DNA of 58,715 bases. Origin: Acidobacteriaceae bacterium. Lineage in GTDB: Bacteria; Acidobacteriota; Terriglobia; Terriglobales; Acidobacteriaceae. The number at the start of each line of letters is the position of its first letter. Position 1 is the stretch's first letter. The stretch is taken from NCBI GenBank assembly GCA_030041435.1, contig JASHNW010000078.1, forward strand, positions 1 to 58,715. Direction: 5' to 3'. This document shows positions 52,656 through 58,715 of this stretch, piece after piece. The notes beneath the pieces were generated by a model. It ran no database searches. It saw only the letters and a program-made list of their open reading frames with translations, and was not told where the DNA came from. Made by a program: the position numbers and the translations under genes.

Positions 52656-54842
52656 TCAAATGCCTTCGGACTCGACAGGCCGCAGAGCAGCGGCAGAAGT
52701 CTGGGCAACATCGTAGAGGCCTTCTGAAGCGACCTGAAGCTGCAGACGATCGACGAGCCGCGCTATGGTCCGGATAAGACCCAACAGAGCGCGTTCGCGT
52801 TCTGAGAATCCAGCTTCGACGCTCGCCGCCGATGAATCGACGCGATTCAGGAGGCTTGCTACGGAGTCTGCGCGGTGTGTGTGGGTTGCCATCTGCTCCT
52901 CCAGGCTCTCTGCGATATGGAGGAAGATGCGCGAGGATTCAAAGCGAAAGTCATTCTCAAGTGCAGTGAACGAAGGCGATTTGGAGTCGATCTTGGCGAA
53001 GATGCGGAACTGGAGGAGCGGAGCTTCGAGGAGATAGAAACTCCGCAGGAAGGCTTGCCAGCGGCGGATTCGGTCAAGCGCGGCCATCTCGCTCGCGCGC
53101 CGCGGGCCGGTTTCGAATGGAACGGCGTCGGCTTGCGCGTTGACTTCACCGAAGCGGCGATAAACCTCTTCTCGCTGCCGGCGGACCCTGAGAATCGAGG
53201 CCGGATCGTCGGCGCGCGCAGCGGATGAGGAGAGATCGGCCAGCAGGCGCAGCGTGGCCACAAAAATGCGCACCATCTCGTCCGCGGCGGACCGCGGAAA
53301 GAGACGCTCGTAAACGATCCACATCATGGTGGTGCCAAGCACGACACCGAGGATGAGATCGCGGGGAATCACAAGATTGGTCTGAATGGAAAAACGGCTC
53401 AGGTGGATCAGGTAGAACGAGAAGGCAAACATCACGCCCGCGTAGGAGAGCCGGGAACCGGAAGTAGCAATCCAGGCAGCGACAGCCGTCATGGCAGCGA
53501 AGAGCAGGGTAAATCCGAGGATGGAATCGATAGCCGGGAGAATAAAAACCTGGACGCCAATCCCGGCGATCCCGCCGCCAAGAACGTAACCGGCAACGCG
53601 CAGGACTTGCTTCTGGCGCGAGGATCCAATCGTGGTGAGGGCGGTGAGCACGCAGGTGGTGACCGAGGTGGAGAGAGTGGGCCAGTCCAGCGCCACATAA
53701 AACACGTAGCAGAGCATTGCCGCCAGTGTCCCGCCAAGAACGTAGCGGAGGTGCTCCGGATTCGAGAAGGCGTCGGGAATGAAGATGCGGTTGGCGTTGG
53801 GGGTGTCCTCGATGGGTTCAAGAGTGGGATCGGTGGCATGTTCGTCACTGAAAATGGAGGGCATCAGCGACACCATCGATTCAATCTCCGATAAGAGCGG
53901 AGTGCCGGGGCTGGGCCTTGGTTCCACAGTTGCCTCGCAGGGTTGACCGTGGGTGCGAAGACAAAGGCGAATATCGGCGAGGCTTCGCCTCAGGCGTGCG
54001 GCGCGCTCCTGAAGCCCGTCCGGCAGGGATGAATAGGCGTTGGCGAGAGCGGCAGCGAAATCGATCGAGCGCGCTGCAAGCGCCACCAGCGTGGTCATGC
54101 GGGTGCGATAGAGCTGTGCATAGCTGGCGCGGGCTATATGGCGGCGCAGAGCACCGGCTCCCACGATTGCGAATTGCGCAAGACCGGCACGTGTGGCGCC
54201 CGAAACCGGACGGCCATCGGCGTACCCGGCCATCAGCTCCTCGATGAGTGCCAAACGGGTGTCGAGGCCTTCCAGCAGATCATCGCGCCTATACACCGCG
54301 TAGAAGACAACCTCGACGCACAGCGTTACGAGGGCGCCGGTTAAAGTGGCGGCGATGAGCCAGAGCGTAAGTTCGACGTTTCGTTCCGCAGGGCCGGGCA
54401 GATACCAGATGCCAACCACGTTGGCGAATACCAGCGCGAGGCCGATCGCAACACCGTAATTGGCGAGGCAACGGACGAGAAAGAACACGAGAAGGAGGCT
54501 GCAGCCGATCCACAGGAAGTGAGTTTCAGGAGTCGAAGCGAGCAGGCAGGCGCCGACAGGGATGAACAGCGCCCCAATCACGACCGCGCTGATCAGGAAA
54601 ACCGCCGAACGAGCGGTTGAGAAGAGATTTTCGCGCGAAAAAAGGAAGGCGGTCAGTGCACCGACGACACCTTGCGGAATGCGAAAGGTGGCGAGGATGA
54701 TCATGGTCAAAGTGGCAGAGAGCACCATACGCGCCACCTGCGCACCACGGCCCGGATAGGGCGCGAGTTCCTTTTTCAGGAAATCAGGAAACCAATCGGT
54801 GAAGCGTTCGGCATGTGGGATACGAATGGGCTCGGAGACCAT
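52656..54842 (-). CDS. FUSC family efflux transporter, MdtO/aromatic-acid exporter-like
   Basis: 728 residues in the tandem layout of fusaric acid resistance-type inner-membrane proteins: a first block of about six helices (MVLSATLTMIILATFRIPQG; LVRCLANYGVAIGLALVFAN), a large cytoplasmic helical part, a second block of helices (LGGTLAAMLCYVFYVALDWP; VAGYVLGGGIAGIGVQVFIL) and a C-terminal helical region. The nearest known type is MdtO, which works with periplasmic adaptor and outer-membrane partners; neither is encoded here. It presumably exports aromatic acids or similar compounds. ATG 54842 opens a typical amphipathic N-terminus (FPDFLKKELAPYPGR). Confidence 0.85.
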   Translation of the reverse strand: MVSEPIRIPHAERFTDWFPDFLKKELAPYPGRGAQVARMVLSATLTMIILATFRIPQGVVGALTAFLFSRENLFSTARSAVFLISAVVIGALFIPVGACLLASTPETHFLWIGCSLLLVFFLVRCLANYGVAIGLALVFANVVGIWYLPGPAERNVELTLWLIAATLTGALVTLCVEVVFYAVYRRDDLLEGLDTRLALIEELMAGYADGRPVSGATRAGLAQFAIVGAGALRRHIARASYAQLYRTRMTTLVALAARSIDFAAALANAYSSLPDGLQERAARLRRSLADIRLCLRTHGQPCEATVEPRPSPGTPLLSEIESMVSLMPSIFSDEHATDPTLEPIEDTPNANRIFIPDAFSNPEHLRYVLGGTLAAMLCYVFYVALDWPTLSTSVTTCVLTALTTIGSSRQKQVLRVAGYVLGGGIAGIGVQVFILPAIDSILGFTLLFAAMTAVAAWIATSGSRLSYAGVMFAFSFYLIHLSRFSIQTNLVIPRDLILGVVLGTTMMWIVYERLFPRSAADEMVRIFVATLRLLADLSSSAARADDPASILRVRRQREEVYRRFGEVNAQADAVPFETGPRRASEMAALDRIRRWQAFLRSFYLLEAPLLQFRIFAKIDSKSPSFTALENDFRFESSRIFLHIAESLEEQMATHTHRADSVASLLNRVDSSAASVEAGFSERERALLGLIRTIARLVDRLQLQVASEGLYDVAQTSAAALRPVESEGI

Positions 54843-54976
54843 ATCTACATCCCTGGTTCACGAGGCGCGTTCTCACGTCGGCGATCGACGACGGAGAAGT
54901 CATCATATCAAACCGTCTCGCCTTGAGCCATTCAATCGTCCTGCGCGAATTTCCGTTCATCCGGATGGACTCCTGC

Positions 54977-56263
54977 TCATGGCTGCGAAACGCCAGGCAT
55001 CTGCTCCGGGCCGCTCAGTTCCTCCTCCAGCCGAGCCGCCTGAGCCAGCAGATAATTCTGTTCGGGAATACTCGTCGTCCGGCTCGCCGCAATCCGGTAG
55101 TGGCGAACGGCGGTTGCAAGATCGCCCGTCATCTCGAGCAGATGCGCGCGTACCGCGTCCAGGCGATGATGCTCGGCCAGCCGGTCGTCGCTGTCCAGCA
55201 CCCTCAGCAGTTCCAGACCCTTCGCCGCGCCGTGCACCATCGCGGTGGCAACGGCATGGTTCAGCGTCACCATCGGGCTGGGCGACACGCGCCGCAGCAA
55301 TTCGTACAACGCAAGAATCTGCGCCCAGTCCGTGTCTTCGGCTCGTGCCGCTTCGTCGTGCACGGCGGCGATTGCCGCCTGCAGTTGATACAGTCCAACA
55401 GATCCCCTGGCCAGCGCGGCCGTCAGCAGTTCCACGCCTTCAGAGATCTCTGCCTGGTCCCACACCGTGCGGTCCTGTTTGTCCAGAGGGATCAATTCCT
55501 CGTCCGGTCCCGTTCGTGCCGCGCGGCGCGCGTCGGTCAACAGCATCAGCGCCAGCAGGCCGGCGACTTCTCCATCCTCGGGAAGCAGCGCCTGCGCGCA
55601 CCGCGTCAGCCGGATTGCCTCCCGCGCCAGATCGAGCCGTTGCAGGTGGGCTCCCGCGCTGCTGGTGTAGCCCTCATTGAAGATCAGGTAAAGCACATAG
55701 AGAACTGAGGGCAGCCGTTCCGCGCGCTCCTCCGGCGAGAGCAGCCGGAACGGCACGCCGGAAGCTTTGATGCTCTGCTTCGCGCGGCTGATCCGCTGCG
55801 CCATGGTCGCCTCGGGCACCAGGAATGCATGGGCGATCTCCGCCGTCGTCAGCCCGCCCACCGCCCGCAGCGTCAGGGCAATCGCCGAGGACGTAGTCAG
55901 CGCCGGGTGGCAGCACATGAACAGCAAAATCAGCGTGTCGTCCACGTCCATAGCAGACTCGGCTTCATCCGGGGGCGCCACCATCTCCTCGTCGCCCGCG
56001 GCTGCCGTTTCCCGCTGACGCCGGGCGATCTCGCTGCGCAACTGGTCGATCATGCGCCGCGAGGCCACATGAATCAGCCAGCCCCGCGGATTCTCAGGAA
56101 CACCTTCCCGCGGCCATTGCGTGAACGCCGCCAGCATGGCCTCCTGCACGGCGTCCTCAGCCGCGGCAAAATCGCGAAAGCGGCGCACCACCGCTCCCAG
56201 CACCTGCGGAGCCAGTTCGCGCAGCAGGCGCTCCATCGGTTCGTTTTGGCGTTCTTCCGTCAA
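54977..56263 (-). CDS. ECF42-type sigma factor with C-terminal TPR-like domain (DUF6596)
   Basis: 428 residues, much longer than common ECF sigma factors. Region 2 has VLGAVVRRFRDFAAAEDAVQ and ENPRGWLIHVASRRMIDQLR; region 4 has the helix-turn-helix LTTAEIAHAFLVPEATMAQR. The remaining 250 residues are a helical TPR-like extension (LYVLYLIFNEGYTSSAGAHL), typical of group ECF42. This group has no anti-sigma factor; the extension is itself needed for activity in studied members, and the genes are regularly next to YCII/DGPF proteins, exactly as here. The start is TTG 56263 with GAGGG just upstream; the ATG at 56236 lacks a site. It is the last gene of a four-gene operon. Confidence 0.9.
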   Translation of the reverse strand: MTEERQNEPMERLLRELAPQVLGAVVRRFRDFAAAEDAVQEAMLAAFTQWPREGVPENPRGWLIHVASRRMIDQLRSEIARRQRETAAAGDEEMVAPPDEAESAMDVDDTLILLFMCCHPALTTSSAIALTLRAVGGLTTAEIAHAFLVPEATMAQRISRAKQSIKASGVPFRLLSPEERAERLPSVLYVLYLIFNEGYTSSAGAHLQRLDLAREAIRLTRCAQALLPEDGEVAGLLALMLLTDARRAARTGPDEELIPLDKQDRTVWDQAEISEGVELLTAALARGSVGLYQLQAAIAAVHDEAARAEDTDWAQILALYELLRRVSPSPMVTLNHAVATAMVHGAAKGLELLRVLDSDDRLAEHHRLDAVRAHLLEMTGDLATAVRHYRIAASRTTSIPEQNYLLAQAARLEEELSGPEQMPGVSQP

Positions 56264-56286
56264 CCGCCCTCGTCAGCAACAATGTT

Positions 56287-56682
56287 TCAAAGCTTCAAAT
56301 CGGCGTGACTGCCCATCACCCCGCGCACCTCGACCGGCATATTGCCCGGCTTGCCGTCCGGCCCGGGAGCCTGCGAGAGCCGCGCTGCAAACCGGTAGGC
56401 CTGCTCCGCACTCTCGACATCGATAATCCAGTAGCCGGCAAGAAATTCCTTCGCTTCAGGAAAGATCCCGTCGGTAATCGGTTCGCCCTTCGCGCCCGCG
56501 CGAACTATCTTCGCTTCCGCGGGCCACCCCAGCCCTTCGCTGCCCACAAACACACCAGCGTCCTTGAGTTCTTTGCTGAATGCGCGCATATAGGCGACGT
56601 TCGCCTCGAGCTGCTGCTTCGACCAGCGGGCGTATTGATCCCAGCTGGCTTTGCTGCCGTGCATCATCAAAATGTATTTCAT
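56287..56682 (-). CDS. YCII/DGPF domain protein 1
   Basis: 131 residues of the YCII-related (DGPF) family: MKYILMMHGSKASWDQYARW at the start and DGIFPEAKEFLAGYWIIDVE in place of the name-giving DGPF segment. It is a small dimeric ferredoxin-like fold with no established enzyme activity. ATG 56682 with GGGAGAGAG upstream is chosen over the in-frame start at 56721. It sits 23 bp in front of the ECF42 sigma gene and is probably a member of the regulon as well as a neighbour. Confidence 0.88.
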   Translation of the reverse strand: MKYILMMHGSKASWDQYARWSKQQLEANVAYMRAFSKELKDAGVFVGSEGLGWPAEAKIVRAGAKGEPITDGIFPEAKEFLAGYWIIDVESAEQAYRFAARLSQAPGPDGKPGNMPVEVRGVMGSHADLKL

Positions 56683-56765
56683 TGTCTCTCTCCCTGGGTT
56701 GCAGCAGGGTTGCGTCTGCATGGCACACCCCTGCTGCGGCGAGCCTTCGCCATTCCTTATGCCAT

Positions 56766-57143
56766 CTACCGGACCCCGAATTGCCGCACTTCAATGGGCA
56801 TGTTGGTGGGAACTCCCCCCGGTCCCGGCGCCGCCGAAAGCCGCCCCGCAATGGCATACGCGCGTTCGGGACTCGCCACGTCCACGATCCAGTAGCCCAG
56901 CAGGAACTCCTTCGCCTCGGGAAAGATTCCGTCCGTCACCGGCAGCCCGTTCTTCTCTCCGCGCACCACCCTGGCTTCCTTTGGTTCGGCCAGCCCTTGC
57001 GTTGCGACAAACTCCCCGGATGCGGTCAGATCCTGCACAACCGTCCGCAGGCTGCGCATGTGCGTCTCGATATCGCTCGGCGCCCAGGCCTTATACCCGT
57101 CAACCCCTGCCTTCGTGCCCGTCATCAGCAAAATGTATTTCAT
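56766..57143 (-). CDS. YCII/DGPF domain protein 2
   Basis: 125 residues, paralogue of the previous protein (MKYILLMTGTKAGVDGYKAW; DGIFPEAKEFLLGYWIVDVA; ends MPIEVRQFGVR). ATG 57143 has AAGGAG 8 nt upstream. A long frame continuing upstream to 57647 has no similarity and crosses the VOC gene, so it is rejected as an N-terminal extension. The two YCII proteins differ in their first third and may form heterodimers (inference). Second gene of the VOC-YCII-YCII-ECF42 operon. Confidence 0.88.
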   Translation of the reverse strand: MKYILLMTGTKAGVDGYKAWAPSDIETHMRSLRTVVQDLTASGEFVATQGLAEPKEARVVRGEKNGLPVTDGIFPEAKEFLLGYWIVDVASPERAYAIAGRLSAAPGPGGVPTNMPIEVRQFGVR

Positions 57144-57184
57144 TGCATTCGCTCCTTTTCTGTATAGCTCGCCTTCCGGCGCCT

Positions 57185-57718
57185 CTAAGCTTCTTTGTTT
57201 GCCTGAAACATCCATCGAACATCGAATTGATCGTTCAGCGCCCCGTAATAGCCGAAGAACATCTCCTGCAGAGGATCGGTGACCTCCGCGCCTGCGGAGA
57301 GTTTCCCGAACAGCACCTTCAGTTCCTCGAACGATCCTCCGCTCAGGTAAAGACAGACCGTGTTGCCGCGCACGCGCGTCCTGTCCAGCCGCAGCCAGTC
57401 CGACGCTGAGATTTCCACACTTCCGCTCCTCAGATGTGCGTGGATCGTCTTGTTCAGCTGCACCGGCGGCATGAAATCCTTCGCGGGCGAATCCTTCACC
57501 TTCGTGACCGTCAGTTCTCCGCCGAAGCAGGTTTGGTAAAACTCCATCGCCTCCCGGCAATTCCCGTCGAACAAAAGATACGGCGTTAAGTTCGTCATCG
57601 CATTTCCTCCTGGTTTTTGAATCGTAGTCATCGCATCGACCGGCCATACCGCGCAGGCCACGGTCGAGAGCGCAGATGCGGCAAACTGGCGGCGAGAGAA
57701 TACCCTGTTTTGCGGCAT
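57185..57718 (-). CDS. VOC/PhnB-like protein with optional Tat leader
   Basis: The core, from 57598, is a 137-residue PhnB/glyoxalase-like (VOC) protein: TPYLLFDGNCREAMEFYQTC, FGGELTVTKVKDSP, LYLSGGSFEELKVLFGKLS and a closing FFGYYGALNDQFDVRWMF. Upstream in the same frame is a perfect Tat-like leader, FSRRQFAASALSTVACAVWP then VDA. ATG 57718, with GAGGAGG 6 nt before it, would make the 177-residue exported form; ATG 57598, with GGAGG 8 nt before it, the cytoplasmic form. Both ribosome binding sites look good. Metal-dependent activity is possible but the ligand residues are not certain. First gene of the ECF42 operon. Confidence 0.75.
   Translation of the reverse strand: MPQNRVFSRRQFAASALSTVACAVWPVDAMTTIQKPGGNAMTNLTPYLLFDGNCREAMEFYQTCFGGELTVTKVKDSPAKDFMPPVQLNKTIHAHLRSGSVEISASDWLRLDRTRVRGNTVCLYLSGGSFEELKVLFGKLSAGAEVTDPLQEMFFGYYGALNDQFDVRWMFQANKEA
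57599..57612 (-). promoter_or_regulatory. Internal ribosome binding site of the VOC gene
   Basis: GGAGG (minus strand) is 8 nt from the internal ATG 57598, as strong as the site for the upstream ATG 57718. It would allow a leaderless cytoplasmic product from the same mRNA. Confidence 0.55.
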
Positions 57719-57884
57719 CGTCATCCTCCTCGCCCCGATCGGACCACTATCGGCGCTTTCACCCCTAAGTCGGACCCGCCCCGCCATTCTCTACATTTCC
57801 CGCCAAAAAAATTTCCACGAAAAAATCCGCTCTCGCCTGTCGATCCCGCGGCCCCGGAAACGACATACAAGCGGAGGTTGGATT

Positions 57885-58664
57885 ATGACAACCGGCGAGA
57901 TGGTGGTGGACGTTAGTCAGGACTGGGTTCTGGCCTGCGAAGTGCAGCAGCGCTCTATGCGGGGTCACGATCGCACCCCCGAATCCGTGGACTTCAGCGC
58001 GCAGTGCCGCCAGGTTCGGGCCCTCGGCGGCGATTGCTACGATTTCATTCCCCTGCCCGACGACCGCATCGCCCTCGTCGTGGGCGATGCCTCCGGCAAA
58101 GGCCTCGCCGGAGCCCTCATGATGGCTAGCGTCCATGCCTCGCTGCGCACCGCGGCGTTGTTCACCGGAAGCGATCTGGCCGCATTGCTCCGGGTCGTGA
58201 ATCGCGAAGCATGCGCTTCGTCGCTCGCCGACCGCTACGCGACCTTGTTCTACGGCGTCTGCGACAAGGCGGCCCGGACCCTGCGCTACGTGAACGACGG
58301 CCACAACCCGCCGCTGCTTCTCCGCGCCGACGGCTCAGTCCACTGGCTCGAACCGAGCGGCGCTCCGGTTGGTATGTTTCCCGATTCGACCTGGCAGGAG
58401 AAGGTCCTCACGTTCAACCCCGGCGACTGCCTCATCGCCTGCACCGACGGAGTCCTGGAAGCGGCCAACCAATCGGGCGAGGAGTGGGGCGTTGACGGCC
58501 TCCTCCACGCTGCGGCCGCCTGGCAGCCAAAGGGCTCCCGCGGCGCTGCAACCCCGCAGAGTGCGGAACAACTCGTCCAGTGGATCTTCACCTCCATGGA
58601 CGACTTCTCCCAGGGCTGCCAAACCGATGACGCAACGGTAGCCGTCCTGCGCGTCATGGAATAG
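57885..58664 (+). CDS. PP2C-type SpoIIE/RsbU-like serine phosphatase
   Basis: 259 residues consisting almost only of the SpoIIE/PP2C phosphatase domain. The metal-binding motifs are GGDCYDFI near 48-55, VVGDASGKGLAGALMMA, NDGHNPPLLL, CTDGVLEA and the last Asp in TDDATVAVL. It should dephosphorylate an anti-sigma antagonist or a related phosphoserine protein. No sensor domain is attached, so activation must come from a partner. GGAGG lies 7 nt before ATG 57885. It diverges from the ECF42 operon. The opening residues (VLACEVQQRSMRG) match the dimerisation/switch helix of this family. Confidence 0.88.
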   Translation: MTTGEMVVDVSQDWVLACEVQQRSMRGHDRTPESVDFSAQCRQVRALGGDCYDFIPLPDDRIALVVGDASGKGLAGALMMASVHASLRTAALFTGSDLAALLRVVNREACASSLADRYATLFYGVCDKAARTLRYVNDGHNPPLLLRADGSVHWLEPSGAPVGMFPDSTWQEKVLTFNPGDCLIACTDGVLEAANQSGEEWGVDGLLHAAAAWQPKGSRGAATPQSAEQLVQWIFTSMDDFSQGCQTDDATVAVLRVME

Positions 58665-58698
58665 GCCAGTGGCCTATTCAAGCCTTCTTTTGGCTTGA
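58659..58698 (+). terminator. Tandem hairpins after the SpoIIE-type phosphatase
   Basis: GAATAGGCC (58659-58667) pairs with GGCCTATTC (58671-58679) over a 3-nt loop, including the stop codon. A second stem, TCAAGCC (58678-58684) with GGCTTGA (58692-58698), overlaps it by two bases, with a T-rich loop. The two cannot both be fully formed, which could make a bidirectional or alternative terminator. Confidence 0.55.
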
Positions 58699-58715
58699 GT
58701 GGGCTCCACACGGCC

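Noticed and set aside
57144-57647. Upstream extension of the second YCII protein
   Set aside because: No similarity, overlaps the VOC gene, and a strong ribosome binding site sits at 57143.

Overview
The window is most likely from a soil-type Acidobacteriota genome, probably class Terriglobia. This is an inference from gene content, because there is no rRNA or tRNA gene to place it. The clues are an Oar-like TonB-dependent receptor with a carboxypeptidase-like N-terminal domain, a CRTAC1/ASPIC-UnbV protein, Ser/Thr kinases fused to a TolB-like domain and TPRs, a very large BNR/sortilin-type secreted protein, many Tat- and Sec-exported hydrolases and a GC-rich sequence. No CRISPR array, replication origin or intact transposase was seen.

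Layout. 1-830: remains of a tyrosine recombinase. 0.9-6.5 kb: secreted proteins (GH24-like lysozyme, GH9 glucanase, YVTN propeller, ThuA-like protein). 6.4-13.4 kb: a truncated GntR regulator facing a TonB receptor/TPR/CRTAC1 operon with a palindromic operator over its predicted -10 box. 13.6-18.6 kb: a 41-codon small ORF, a glutamate-carboxypeptidase-II-like M28 peptidase and a membrane diguanylate cyclase. 18.9-24.7 kb: a redox/regulatory patch (DJ-1/PfpI hydrolase, MmyB-type HTH regulator, AhpD-like protein, LysR regulator) opposite a partly decayed SDR/cupin/DUF2255/aldo-keto reductase/lipocalin-like operon. 24.9-36.2 kb: GH20-like hexosaminidase, a multi-pass membrane protein, an FHA-GAF-sigma54 activator, a small secreted protein, glycogen phosphorylase and a 1050-aa BNR/sortilin-like protein.

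36.2-40.0 kb is an accessory-looking insertion: an integrase N-terminal fragment directly upstream of a DUF4062-NB-ARC-TPR STAND NTPase (an NLR-like architecture), with imperfect copies of a 45-bp sequence on both sides. 40.0-43.8 kb: an ECF sigma factor, a membrane anti-sigma candidate and secreted proteins including a TonB-C domain protein. 44.0-50.4 kb: a nitroreductase, a small membrane protein, a 355-bp MITE-like element sitting exactly in the shared stop codons of two convergent genes, and a DUF4440-kinase-kinase operon. 50.7-51.3 kb: a collapsed B12/radical-SAM (DUF4070) pseudogene. 51.4-58.7 kb: a PH-like membrane protein, an FUSC/MdtO-type transporter, an ECF42-type sigma factor with two YCII/DGPF proteins and a VOC protein, and a SpoIIE-type phosphatase followed by two hairpins.

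How the genes work together. Most are envelope or secreted functions: polymer degradation (GH9, GH20, GH24-like, M28), outer-membrane uptake (TonB receptor operon) and signal transduction (c-di-GMP, Ser/Thr kinases, two ECF systems, SpoIIE phosphatase, FHA-sigma54). At least five loci show decay by deletion or frameshift. The best candidates for something undescribed are the DUF4062 STAND locus, the stop-codon-neutral MITE insertion and the VOC gene with an optional Tat leader.
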